Origin: Apiotrichum sp. Y4204
Lineage: Eukaryota > Basidiomycota > Tremellomycetes > Trichosporonales > Trichosporonaceae
NCBI GenBank assembly: GCA_025531455.1
Contig: JAMYHL010000023.1
Location: 62,001 to 126,000, forward strand
Length of the DNA stretch: 64,000 bases
Reading direction: 5' to 3'
In this document: positions 34,263 to 44,953 of the stretch, in pieces
Numbering within the stretch: the first letter of the stretch is position 1
Layout of the letters: each line of letters opens with the position of its first letter
The notes under the pieces: model-generated
What the model was told of the DNA's origin: nothing
Databases searched by the model: none
What the model saw: only the letters and a program-made list of their open reading frames with translations
Position numbers and translations under genes: made by a program

Positions 34263-36021
34263 TTACTGGTACCGGAAGTGCTCGTCGCCCTCGAGGACAA
34301 TCTCGCCCCTGTCGGCGCGGCGGTTCTGATACTTGAACCAGCAGATGAGGCCCAAGGAGCCAAGAATGGTGAAGACGTTCATGCCGACAGTCAACCAGAT
34401 GCCTGCTGTTAGCTTATATTTTCGCCCAAGACCACATCCGCAGGACTCACCAGTGGGATATCCCTTTGCGGCCTCCTTCTGGATGAACGAGACTGAGGCG
34501 AGAATACCGCCGATACCGCCCCAGGCGACGATGAACGCGGTGGTGAAAGCGCGGCGCGACTGGGCACGGATGGCGGTCTGCGCCCACGAGGTCAGAAGCG
34601 GAATGTTGGACTGGGTGCCACCGTTGGCGAGGAAGACGCCAAGGTATCGCGCGCCCTTCTGGCCCTTGGGGAGCTGGGAGAACATGCAGACACCGGTGAT
34701 GACGCAGAGGCAGTTGAAAATGACCATCTGGCCGCGGAGCTTGTACCTGTCCGAGATGAAGGCGGTGATGACAGCGGGGATTAGGGACCAAAAGTTGGGC
34801 GGCGCATTGAGGAGCTGCATCTCGACATTGTTCTGTGGGTGGTGTCAGATGGGTATGCGTGGATCTTGACTGATGATACTCACAAAGCCCATCGAGTGGA
34901 GAATGGTCGGGAGGAAGTAGGCGAGGGCGTAGACACCGAGTGCGGCGGAACAGAAGAAGATGCCGAACAGCCAGGTACGGATCTCGGCCAGATAGATGAG
35001 GCACTTTTTGAACGTGAGCGGGTCAGGGACGGCGTCGCGGCGGTCGCGCTCAATGCGGGTAGTGACAATATTGCGCTCTTCAGGGGTGAGGAAACTCGCC
35101 TTGTCGGGAAAGTCGACAAGCAAGATGATGGCCGCAATGCCGATGGCAATGGTGATGACGCCGTACATGATAAAGATCCACTGCCACTGACACGAATTAG
35201 TATGGGATATCTCTTGAACAAACGTGTCAACTCACTCCGTTGTATCCGCCCTTGCCCTGCATCTGCGAGAGACCGTACGAGAGAAGGGGCGAGGTCGAGG
35301 AGACAAAGAGCGCGCCTTGGAAGAAGTAGGTCATGCGACTGGCCATCTTGTGGCGCGGGTACCAGCAAGCAATCTGGCAGAGAGTCAGTCGCAGCTTTGG
35401 CGGTGGCAGCGAACTTACAAGATAGGCGGCACCAGGGAAGAGCGTCGCCTCAAAAGCGCCAAGAACTGCGCGCAATCCCGCGAGCGCCGACCAGGTGTTG
35501 ACCAGACCCATTCCAAGCATGACCAGGCCCCAGGCGACAGTGGCGCCCCCTAGCCAGATACGGGCACCAAACTTGCGGAGACCGAGTTGCGACTGATGTC
35601 AGCGAATGGACAGACACGATAACGTACTGGAACCTCGAGGATGATGTACGGGATAAAAAAGACGAGTGTGACAATACTGTAGCGGCTGCCGATGGTGAGA
35701 CCGAGATCCTTGTTCATTTGCGAGTTGTTGGCAGCGCGAGCGAGAGACAGGTTTGCACGATCCATGGCCGAGACCTGTCGGTTAGTGGGCGGGCTCTGAT
35801 CGCGGCGCGCTTACAGTGTACATGGCCGCCAGGATGGGAATCAGACGCCAGTCGACCTTGCGCATCGTCCGCTTGACGGCGATGGGGTCAAAGCCCTCGT
35901 CAATGTCGTGGTAGTGTCTGGGTGTGCCCCCGTCCTCCATGACCTCCTGGTGCTCATAGCTCCCCGCTTCGTCCTTCTTCTCGTCCAGCGGAGGGGTGGC
36001 GTGTACCTGTTGGTGCGACAT
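34263..36021 (-). CDS. MFS permease of the anion:cation symporter family (allantoate permease-like)
   Basis: Seven exons (36021-35815, 35774-35628, 35592-35419, 35373-35236, 35186-34884, 34832-34451, 34405-34263) encode 497 residues. After a polar N-terminus comes KRTMRKVDWRLIPILAAMYT and AMDRANLSLARAANNSQMNKDLGL, the hallmark start of Dal5-like fungal permeases. IPYIILEVPSQLGLRKFGARIWLG and GAFEATLFPGAAYLIACWYPRHKMASR are further conserved blocks, and twelve hydrophobic segments are visible. The family imports allantoate, nicotinate, pantothenate, biotin and similar carboxylates with protons. The ATG at 36021 is preferred over the in-frame one at 36051. Every intron is under 55 nt. The substrate cannot be told from the sequence. 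Confidence 0.9.
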
Positions 36022-38112
36022 GATGATTCTGGTGATTATGTTGCAGGGCACATGTCTCCTCGAGATCCACGTTCATGCGTTCTTATACATGGACATCAAG
36101 GCAGGGAGCTAGCCGTGAAAGTGTGTCATTGCCACTTTCAACCTGACCTCAGGCTACAGCGCAGCAGACGAGAACACGAACGCGCTCAGACCGGTCCAGA
36201 CAGCGATCCGCAGCTGCAACGGCATTTGGCGGATGGGTTGGAGTGCCTTGGCGAGACCTCACGGCCCTAGAGCTCCAATGCGATCGTCACAAATGTCCAA
36301 ACATGCAACCGATCAAGCGAGCCCTGCGGGGAGCCCTGGGGAGCCCTGAGAGCTTTGTGGGGACGCTGTGGGGCCACTCGCCGACTTGGCATGCCGCCAC
36401 GACAGAAGAGACCGATACTAGTAGTCGTCGTTTGACACGGCCAGACGGGCAGATTAGACACACTGGTCACATGAGCGGAATCTCCAGTCTGCCGAAGTCC
36501 GTTCATTTCTGAATTTCTGAACATACGTTTGCAACTAGAGCAACGAAGAGCACAGCCGAGGGCAGACAGGCGACATCAGGACACCAGGACATCAGCAGCA
36601 TGCATCGCCGCCACTGATTGAGGTCTCATCAGCCGGAGCAGCCTCTTCATTCCCTCCTTTTTCCTGGCGCATTTCCGGGACGTTTCCACAACGCGATTGG
36701 GTAGAGATCAAACAACAAACTCGACCAGAGATGTGGAGGTCAAAATCGCGGCAGGACATTCCACAGTCTCGGCCTTTGTTCTGGGCGGTCTTGGCCGCGG
36801 TATAACGCCCAGGTTACCGGTCGCCGCGTCCTGTGCCATCAACTGACTGCAACAGCGGCGAGCCCGCAGCTTTATCCCGTCTATCAGGCGGACCAGACGG
36901 TATCTCGCGCCATCCATGCCTTGGCCCCCATGGGGCCACGCAGGGTCACATATTGCCATGATTGTCGCCCTATGCCGCGATTGCTAGCATTCCTCTCGTG
37001 ACGCGCCTCGCCTCTGGACGCTTCGGGGCTCTGTATCGCTCTGTGGCTCTGTGACTTTGCGGCTTGTGGTGGAAGACGCCGCCACACCCAGATCCTACTC
37101 ACAGGAAGAACATTCAGTCTGCTGATCGCCTAGCCGGATTACCCGTGGCCCCGTGTGAACAGAGCCGTGGGCCGACGCGGCGCCACTACACGGCGACCGA
37201 ACTTCTAGCCCCGACTGACTCACTAAAATGGCACTACGGGGGCTGGGCCGTGCAGCACGCTGCGCGCTGCACGACTCCAAGGGTGCCGCGAATGTGGAAC
37301 TCGGGGGGGCGTTCACATGATACACCACATTTATGCAGATACAGACATGGGTGATGATACCGAACCCCAACGGCGCCCAACCGCAGCGCGAACCCCGAAC
37401 GCGCACTCACACAAACCCGAGCTCGCAAACCCGAACTCCTACTTTATGATGATCTTGGCTTGAGAACACCGAATGCCTGCCCCATAGAAAACATGCCGAC
37501 AACCGTTGACGTACGCGACGTGTGCGACGTGCGATGTGCGCTCCAAGGACATCGATATCGGGCAAGGAGGTTCCTCGAGGACTGTGCCCCACAACACGCC
37601 CCTCTATTTCTTTGTTATACCTGGGTGGACGCGGAATGTTGGCCGATACCCTCTGAGCACAGCCACACGCTCTCTTCCTAGGTCTATAGATTGCGAGGGC
37701 AAGATCCGGAACGCCTAGACCTCCCCTTGGCATCGGATACGCGGATACGTCAGCTGGGGATATCGTTCATGTAGAGATAACTCAAGCGCCTGACGTGTTG
37801 GCCCCACCACACGTACGGCTTCCGACATATCCGGAGAATCTCTGGGCAGGTCAGCGTGTCTTGGCCCGTCGCGGGACCCGAACCGCTACTTGGCTAGTTG
37901 CTTGTCTTTGTTGACACGGACCCGCCCTCGGTTCTTGAGTAAACGACAGAAGGAGATGGTCCATCGTTTCTGAAGCGATACTTGCATCATGTAGGGTATC
38001 GATATCCACCACTTCCAGAACGACATGGAGGCCGTGCTCGCGATCATTCCCCGCCGGCGCCGGAAATCACGACGATCGGGGACGGATCGCCGCCGGATCG
38101 CCGCTCGTCACC
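36022..38112. other. Gene-free interval of 2.1 kb
   Basis: No supported ORF on either strand. It is the upstream region of the permease gene on the left and leads into the tRNA on the right. Confidence 0.45.
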
Positions 38113-38201
38113 GGCGAGATGGCCGAGCGGTCTAAGGCGCTGTGTTAAGGAGCTCACTCCTCCGCAGTCTTCGGACGTGGGTTCGAATCCCACTCTCGTC
38201 A
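38113..38201 (+). tRNA. tRNA-Leu(AAG) with an 11-nt intron
   Basis: Cloverleaf parts read directly: acceptor GGCGAGA pairs with TCTCGTC (38194-38200, one G-T pair), followed by discriminator A38201. The D arm GCCGAGCGGTCTAAGGC is the form typical of Leu/Ser type II tRNAs. The anticodon stem is CTGTG/CGCAG and the T arm is GTGGG-TTCGAAT-CCCAC. Between the anticodon stem halves are 18 nt, TTAAGGAGCTCACTCCTC: a seven-base loop plus an 11-nt intron placed after G37. The anticodon is then AAG (reads CUU/CUC leucine codons after A-to-I editing). The intron contains TCCT, able to pair with AGGA at the anticodon. No pseudogene signs. Confidence 0.9.
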
Positions 38202-38560
38202 ATAGGGGATTCAGTTCCTCCTACGCCTCCTTTTTCAGTTCTTTGGATCTCGGAGCGGCGTGCGCGAGAACGTGAGTGATCGCGAGTGAGACTGGCCCGA
38301 TTTGCGCAGGTGCGCAGGTGTGCCGCGGGTACACGGGTCGAGGCGGTCTATGGCCCGGGGACGAAGACACCAACTACCTTGCTTCCCGGAGTGGTGGCGA
38401 TAGGAGCTCGAGACTAGACTCGTTAGTGGATCAGTGAACGCAGATTGCAGCTCTCTCAGCTCAGTCCCGGCGAGTGCAACAGCAGAACGATGGGCCACAA
38501 CACGTCTCATTTCCGGGAATGCATCGGTCTTGTCGTCTCGGCAGGAGGAATTCAACGGAT
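38202..38560. other. Intergenic region of 0.36 kb downstream of the tRNA
   Basis: A TTTTT-type Pol III stop (CCTTTTTCAG, about 38228-38233) lies 27-30 nt beyond the tRNA end. Nothing else is recognised. Confidence 0.4.
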
Positions 38561-38844
38561 TCAACGCTTTCCCGCACGCGCCTCGTCCATCTCGGCCTGG
38601 GCCATCGTGCGGAGGATGTGGATGGCCTCATCGTTTTCGTCCGGGTTGAACGGCTTGAGGCCGTACGCGAGGCAGAAATTCGTCCAGCCGCCCATTGCTT
38701 TGACGATTGCGCGCTCGCAGTCGTTGCGCATTGGCGGGGCTGCTGTTAGCGTTTTGATGGGGGGAGGATGCTTACCGAGTGCGTCGGTGGCCGGCGTCGT
38801 GATGAAGAGTGGGGAATGGAGAAGTTGTACTTGTACTGAGGCGG
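38561..38844 (-). CDS. Small conserved-looking protein, C-terminal two exons, 5' end unresolved
   Basis: Exons 38844-38776 and 38739-38561 are joined across a 36-nt intron. They read ASVQVQLLHSPLFITTPATDALA, then PPMRNDCERAIVKAMGGWTNFC and LAYGLKPFNPDENDEAIHILRTMAQ, ending AEMDEARAGKR. The composition, the MGGWTNFCLAYGLKPFNPD core and the well-formed intron make this look like a real small protein. The start is unclear. One option is a short first exon at about 39021-39003 (MSAADI) spliced with a weak GTTACA donor; another is an unspliced upstream extension beginning at 39055. I do not recognise the family. It follows the metacaspase on the same strand by about 335 bp. Confidence 0.5.
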
Positions 38845-39179
38845 CTGGAACATGCGTTTCAGTTTCATTCGATGATGGTGTTGATTGTGTCAGAACCGGG
38901 CGCGTGAGAAAGCGAGAAGCGATCAATACGCAATTTGCAACAATGGGCAATCGGGACAAATGGAGGGCGACGAGGAGAGGCACAGCTCGGGCAACTGTAA
39001 CTAATGTCGGCAGCTGACATGACGGCCTCGGTAACAACACTGTTGAGGCCGACATTCACTTCATCTCGCGAGACACACTGCACCATCATGATCAATCAGC
39101 GTAGCATGGAGAGGTATGTATAGACAAAGACACGCAGGTATCGTACAACCACTGCAGGACGGGGAGACACATATCGCGA
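38845..39179. other. Region between small protein and metacaspase
   Basis: Probably holds the leader, promoter and possibly a first exon of the small minus-strand protein. No definite coding exon could be fixed here. Confidence 0.35.
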
Positions 39180-41369
39180 CTAGCAGATGAAGAGGAGGTT
39201 GACGTCGATGGCTGCGGGTCAGTGAAATTGTGAGAGACGGGGCGGAGCTGCCTGTCCTCAAACTGCAGCTCCATAGATCATACTCACGGTGCGAAGACGA
39301 CAGCTGGGGCTTTTGCGAGTACTTGCCCTGCATCTCCTGACGGATCGAGCGGAGGAGCTGGAGGTAACTCTGCTGCGGGTTGCGCGTCATGGCCGCGATG
39401 AACGCGTACGACATGGCGCCGGTCGCCTTCCCTGCCTCGGTGGCATCGGCCGACTGGGATGTTAGCTCGGATGCAAGAGAGTTTTGAAAGCCCAAGTCAA
39501 CCCGGCACAGCGCGAGCTCTGCCCATGCAATGCGCTCCGTCACATACTCACCGTCTGCGAGTCCTTGCATCCAGACCACATGACCACGTCGGCGGGGGAG
39601 GTACGCGTCTGCTTTGTCACCTCGTTGGCATTGGAGTTGCCGCCCATGACCTGCTTTCCGACATTCATCAGACCGCTGAGCATGCCGCCAACGTCGCCCT
39701 TCATGTACTTCATGCCTGCGCTGAGGACGCCCGAGCCGGCCTCGGCGAGGAGGTTGGGCTCCTTGATCTTGCCTTCGGTCGAGTAGACGTACGGCAGGTC
39801 GAGGGCGGTGGCCGAGTGGCACGAGTCGAAGATGGCGGTCAGACGACAACCGGGCGGCAGGGGGCGGACCATGATGGCGTGCATGTCGTCGTCGACAATG
39901 TGGCCAGCAGTCTTAAAGTCGACCGGGTAGATGACCTCGTCGTTGCCGTCGTCCTCGTCGCCCGAGGTGTCCTTTGTCTGGCCACCGTGACCGGAGCTGT
40001 TGTCAGCAATGAACGTGGGGCCAAAAATAGCAGGTGATTGTCGGTAACGCGATATACGAGTGCCAAACAATGTGTGGAACAGTGATTGCAATGGTGGACA
40101 TGCCTTCCAGAACTCTGCGTGCGTCCCGAAGATCCACTACACTGCCCCCTGACCCGCATTCGCAAGCCGGTACTCGCAATTGTCTCAGGTACTCGGCCCC
40201 TCCGCTGACTCACTAATGGAAGAAGAGCGCGTCGTTGGGCCTCGCATCGCGCACGAGCCACTGCATCGCCTGAATCATGTTCGCCTTGGTGGGGATGGAG
40301 CGCGGGTTCTTCTGGTCGTCCGTGAGGATGACCATGTCCTCAGCGCGGTAGTTGTACCGCGACATGAGAAACTTTTGGACATTGTGCACGTCGTTGATGC
40401 AGCCGCGCAGCTCGCCCTGCTGCCGGAAGTAGTTGATGCCGATGAGGAGCGCCTTGCGCTTGCCGGTACCTGTGGGGACGGTAAAAATAGTGTAGTTGCG
40501 GATAAGGAGGTGGGCGGCAATGTGAGTATGGCCAGTTCATGTTGATCGGATCCAAGGAATGTGTCAGCATCGCCACTCGCGCACGGCTCATCGCTGGCCC
40601 AAACTCACACTGCGAGTACTGGAAGTATGGCTGCTGGGGGCTACCGTGGCCCTGCTGGAACTGGGGGCCATAGTGCTGCTGTCCGGTGGGCGGGCGGGCT
40701 GGCGAGTGTCAGCATTTTACGAGGACATCTTGGGACACAGCCATGGTCATCGGCCGACATGGCAGACGCAGGAACTGCAGCTGGAGATGCCGCACTCCAA
40801 GCTGGAACCGATGGACCGGGACCGGGACTGGAACTAGAACATGACATACTTGGGGGAGCGCCCGGCGGCTGCTGGTAGCTCATCTGCGGCGGACCCGACG
40901 GGGGCTGGTATCCCGCAGCGGTCGGGGCATAGTGCGAGGGCTGGGGCTGACCCGTTGGCGGCTGGTATCCGCCGCCCTGGTTGTATCCGCCTTGGTTGTA
41001 ACCGCCGCCGCCGCCGCCGTATCCGTTGTTTTGCTGGTATCCGCCGCCGCCTCCGCCGCCGTATCCTCCGCCGCCGTAGCCGCCCTGGTTCTGGTTCTGG
41101 TTGCCGTATCCGCCCTGGTTGTACCCCTGGTTCTGCTGGTATCCGCCATACCCTCCTCCAGGGGGACCCGACGGCGGGGCATACGCAGCGTACTGCCCAC
41201 CCCCACCGCCGCCGCCGCCGCCGTAGTTTTGCGCCGCGTTCGCGCCTGGATACCCGCTGTTTGCGTTTGCGCCGGGGTATCCGCCGAACGCGCGCGTGTC
41301 CTGGTATCCCCCGCCGCCGTACTGCTGTGGCGGGGGCGGGTTGTTGGCGTACGGGTTCTGGTTCCACAT
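39180..41369 (-). CDS. Metacaspase (type I, caspase-like cysteine protease)
   Basis: Six exons (41369-40850, 40698-40609, 40469-40214, 39996-39552, 39453-39288, 39211-39180) encode 502 residues. The first 205 or so form a Gly/Gln/Tyr/Pro-rich prodomain starting [23 protein letters not shown], with GGYNQGG-type repeats, as in yeast Mca1. The p20 caspase domain begins at [25 protein letters not shown]. The catalytic His is H292 (YSGHGGQ), placed across an exon border, and the catalytic Cys is C348 (IFDSCHSAT). Calcium-site acidic residues follow GHGGQ (DEDDGNDE). Metacaspases cleave after Arg/Lys and act in ageing, protein quality control and cell death. A GTCACGTGAC palindrome is 304 bp upstream. 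Confidence 0.93.
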
Positions 41370-42329
41370 ATGTTGGGGTGGGGTGAAGTGGAGATTGGAG
41401 AGTGTGTTTGGGATTGGTGTTGTTGTTAAGAGAGATGTGGAGAGAGTGATAGAGATGGGCGGCAACCGATCGAGAAGACGAGACCCGAGATGAGAAGACG
41501 ACGAGAAGAGTCGAGAGCCGCGGGAGGCGGAGTGGGAGAGGTAGGTCTGTGCGCGCTGTGCGAAAGAGAATGCACCGCAGTAGAGTACAGCCTGCTTGGC
41601 AACAGCTCTTGGCCCGGCGGCTGTTTAGTCATGACTGACACTATGGACACGTACACGCGTACACTACAATGTGTCACGTGACTGCACCCATGCATGCACA
41701 GCAAGGCCAGGCCAGCGATTCCAGCAACCCTCGACTACAGGCACCCGCAGCAAAGACAGAGAGATCCAGACAGCAATCATTGCTATTCTATATCATGGAT
41801 CATGCCCACAGCCTCCGCCTCACGGCAGCCACGGCACAGCGCGACACAGCGCCAAGTGTGTTTCTAGTAGAAATAGCATTCGTGCAGAGTTCGAGAGCAT
41901 TGTCGGTATCGTGGTCAAAGCGTGGACAGGAGGGCAGAGTAGAACAGCTGGAACAGTCCGAAAAGACCTTCGCCACGGACATTGATCGTTGGCCGGCAAG
42001 CTTCCTTATCACGTCACAGGCAACTGCTCCTCAAATCTCCTATACTCCAGGGTCAAACTGCATACATGTCGTCAATCATCTAGGAGTGGGCACGAGGGAG
42101 GGACGAAAACGGCAAGACCAACGGCAAGACCGAAATGGTCTCACCTGGCAGCGAGCACACGAACAGTCCCCACATACAGACACTGCTCAACTACACCGGC
42201 ACACCGGCGGCACACGCACAGCCCGCGGTCCATCTCCGAGCCGCGGCGCAGCAACACGCAAGGGACGCGCACCGCGACTAGCCCGCAGTGCGCGTCCACT
42301 CCGCTCCCAATCGCCTCTGACATCTACAT
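41370..42329. other. Metacaspase upstream region (0.96 kb)
   Basis: No gene recognised. It carries one GTCACGTGAC palindrome, annotated separately. Long plus-strand ORFs here overlap the MBF1 terminus antisense and are not supported. Confidence 0.45.
41673..41682. promoter_or_regulatory. GTCACGTGAC palindrome upstream of metacaspase
   Basis: A perfect 10-bp palindrome, identical to the one at 7433-7442 between TRM11 and PTPA. Likely a bHLH/bZIP site; function inferred. Confidence 0.45.
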
Positions 42330-43267
42330 TTACTTCTTCTTCGGGCCGTGGAGAGGCTGGCCAATCGAGCTGGCGGCACCACGGAGCTTGACGCCGACGA
42401 CACGCTCGAGCTTGGCGAGCAGCTGCTGGTTGGGGGTCGCGCGACCGGCCTCGAGCTCAGCAATCTGAATGTCAGCGAGGTCGTGTGACTGGCGTGCGAG
42501 CGTGGGAGTGAGAGCAGGGCGATCTGCGTCCTTCTCCCGCGCACATCAAACTCACGTCCTGCGGCTTGGCGTTGACGGCGGTGGCGAGCTCCTTCTGGGT
42601 CATGCTCTTGCCCTCTGCGTTCTTCTTGGCCATACGGGCAGTGGCGAGGGCCTTGCCGACACTGGGTGTGAGTAATGTTACCGAGGATAGGTCAGGTGGA
42701 TGGCCACTGATGAGAATGGCTGAACTACGTGCCGGTAGCCACTTGTGGCCGAACTTCCACCTTCTGCAACTTCGACTCACGAGACATCGACCTTCTCCGG
42801 AGGACGCGGCGCGTCGTCGGCATCGAGCTTACCGAGGCGCTGGTAGTCGGTCGCTGATGTGAGTTTGCATACTTCAAACACGAGGTCGACGAGAAGGAAG
42901 GCAACATTGGCTTAAGGCAAGACGGTCTGCAGCCAACACCCTCCTCGCCCTACTCACCACCCTTGGACTGCGTGGCGCCCTTGGACGAGGTCGAGGTGAC
43001 GGTTCCAGCACGCTGGGCGGCGGAGAGGGCCGAGCCCTTGGCGACAGTCGCGCGCTTCTGGCCGTAGCCGATGATCGTAGGCTTGTCGTCCCAACCAGAC
43101 TGCTGTTAGCATACGGCTGGAGGGAAGAGTGGGAGTGGGGCACATGCTCTCGTAGAGGCAATCGAGCCGCAGATAGCCTCGTCTTCCTCTCAGCTTATTG
43201 GAGCAAGCCAGGCAAGCTGATGAAGACGCGGAGATCCTCCTACTCGACCACTCTCTGGACGTACCAT
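42330..43267 (-). CDS. MBF1: Multiprotein-bridging factor 1
   Basis: Five coding exons (43267-43265, 43099-42958, 42853-42781, 42661-42556, 42464-42330) encode 152 residues. The first coding exon is only the ATG: GTACGT follows at once and the next exon starts SGWDDKPTIIGYGQKR, the conserved MBF1 N-terminus. The C-terminal half is the Cro/C1-type helix-turn-helix (KALATARMAKKNAEGKSMTQ, KELATAVNAKPQD, IAELEAGRATPNQQLLAKLERVVGVKL), and the protein ends GPKKK. MBF1 bridges TBP and bZIP activators such as Gcn4 and also acts on stalled ribosomes to prevent frameshifting. It shares a 460-bp divergent promoter with the glycerate-kinase-like gene. Confidence 0.94.
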
Positions 43268-43727
43268 TTTGGATCTAGATTCTAGGTGGAGTGAGGAGAA
43301 AAGAAGAGTTGAAAGAGATGATGATGATGATGAGGAAGTCGTTTGTGATGATGAAGGAGATGGATCATCTTTTGACTCGGAGCTGCTGATGATGACCCAG
43401 TCGACCCTCCGGAGCCGACCTCGCGCTGTGCAGCGCCAGCCCACACACAGCCCGTGGAAGATGGTGGAACCTCCACACCACCCTGTGGCCCACAGAAACT
43501 GCGGAACCAAAAAAAATGTAAAGAGCGATATATCAGTGACGTCACTAAACGCGAGTATCACGCGACAATTTCATTTCCGGCATCTCTCGGCTGGCGGGAT
43601 CTCTCGGGTCGCTCGGGATCGTCACGACAATCCCAGATAGGCCAAGTGGCCAAGCAGTGAGAGTGCATGGGAGCTTGAGCATGTCGCTCTCAACAATCTC
43701 GTTCCTCTCCAACCCACGACAGCAGCA
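43268..43727. promoter_or_regulatory. Divergent promoter MBF1 / glycerate-kinase-like gene
   Basis: This 460-bp interval separates the two start codons. It contains a short GAT microsatellite (about 43318-43333) in what would be the MBF1 leader. No clear TATA box was seen. Confidence 0.5.
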
Positions 43728-44618
43728 ATGGCATCAGCGGCAGCCCAGATCCGGGGGAAAGCGACTCTTGTCGCCGACTTTCTTGCAAAGCTCCCATCAC
43801 GCCCGCTCCTCGTGTCGATGCAGGGCCCGCAGGGCAGCGGTGAGCGCGCATCTAACGCCGCTGACGGAAGGGAAGAGCAGCATTGCCGCGGCGCTCGTCG
43901 ACGTCCTCGGCGGGCGGGGCGTCAAGTGCACCGTCGCCTCTCTGGACGGTATGCCTACTACCGCCGTCTCTCACTTCTAACTCCAGATTTCTACCTTCCA
44001 CACGAGGACCTGCGCGCCCTCGCGAGCGCACACCCGCATAATGCGCTACTAGCCGGGCGCGGGCCGCCGGGAACACATGATCTGGGGACACTTGGCGCTG
44101 TGCTGGCCGATATACGTGCGGGGCGGGCGACGGAGATTCCGCAGTTTGACAAGAGTGCGCACGGGGGGGAGGGGGATCGGTCTGGCTTTCTTCCCGTGGC
44201 CCCGCTTGACGTGTTTGTGCTCGAGGGATGGTCGCTTGGTTTCCGCCCTCTTTCCGATACTGTGGTAGAGAGGCGGCATGGGGTGGGGCGCGTTGCCTCG
44301 CGCCATCCCCTTAAGAGTTTGCTGGATATCAACGCCAATCTTGCCCAAGTGGAGCACGCGACGAGGGGCATGTTTGCTGCGCACGTCGTCATCCGCCCGC
44401 CCGAGTATGAGGTTGTGTATGACTGGAGACTGCAGCAGGAACATGCTATGAAGGCGAAGAATGGGGGCAAGGGGATGAGTGATGAGCAGGTGCGCGCGTT
44501 CGTCGATCGATACATGCCTGTCTACGAGGTCTATGGGGATGAGACGGTGGAGGCGCCGAGCCTCATCTTGACTTTTGGGCGGGAAAGGGAGGTGTTGGGT
44601 GTCGAGGAGAAAGAGTAG
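43728..44618 (+). CDS. P-loop kinase of the D-glycerate 3-kinase / Tda10 family
   Basis: Three exons (43728-43839, 43871-43948, 43987-44618) give 273 residues. The Walker A motif G33-P-Q-G-S-G-K39-S is completed only by splicing exon 1 to exon 2, which fixes the 31-nt intron. DDFYLPHEDL follows across the second junction, matching the family's substrate-loop (DDFYLTHEDQ-like). Then come GRGPPGTHDLGTLGAVL, LPQFDKSAHGGEGDR-like IPQFDKS, and VFVLEGWSLGFRPL, all hallmarks of yeast Tda10 and plant GLYK. The family phosphorylates D-glycerate in plants; the yeast member's substrate is unsettled. Length and motifs are intact. Divergent from MBF1. Confidence 0.88.
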   Translation: MASAAAQIRGKATLVADFLAKLPSRPLLVSMQGPQGSGERASNAADGREEQHCRGARRRPRRAGRQVHRRLSGRYAYYRRLSLLTPDFYLPHEDLRALASAHPHNALLAGRGPPGTHDLGTLGAVLADIRAGRATEIPQFDKSAHGGEGDRSGFLPVAPLDVFVLEGWSLGFRPLSDTVVERRHGVGRVASRHPLKSLLDINANLAQVEHATRGMFAAHVVIRPPEYEVVYDWRLQQEHAMKAKNGGKGMSDEQVRAFVDRYMPVYEVYGDETVEAPSLILTFGREREVLGVEEKE

Positions 44619-44953
44619 GGGGTGTTGTAAGTGATGTACAATATATGGCACTGGCGCAATGGAGTGGGCTCACGCCATGCGCCGCACTTCATATTCTCGA
44701 GATTCTCCCTCACTGACACCCCATCCTGACCAACTCTCCTCCCTCAGCTACCTTTGAGCGCGCATGCATCACGGGATATGGCTATGTGTACATTAACGGA
44801 CGGTGCGGCCCCTGCTGTTCTGCTGACCTCGGACAATGGCAATGCAATGCGGCAATCAAAATGCGATGCGATGCGAGTGGAGTAGGGAGGGGGTGGGGGA
44901 TATGAATACCGATCCTAGTTCTGATTTTTGATTCTGATATGTTTCCACTTGGT
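44619..44953. other. Convergent intergenic spacer of 0.33 kb
   Basis: Lies between the 3' ends of the kinase and the amino-acid transporter genes. It contains GCGATGCGATGCGA-type short repeats near 44850-44875; nothing else is seen. Confidence 0.5.

Noticed and set aside
37855..37925. tRNA-like GGTTCGGGTCC on the minus strand
   Set aside because: The T-loop lacks the conserved A58, and no acceptor stem or D arm could be paired around it.
40834..41429. Long ORFs overlapping the metacaspase prodomain on both strands
   Set aside because: Shadows of the Gly/Gln/Tyr-rich repeat coding region; Arg-rich and without motifs.
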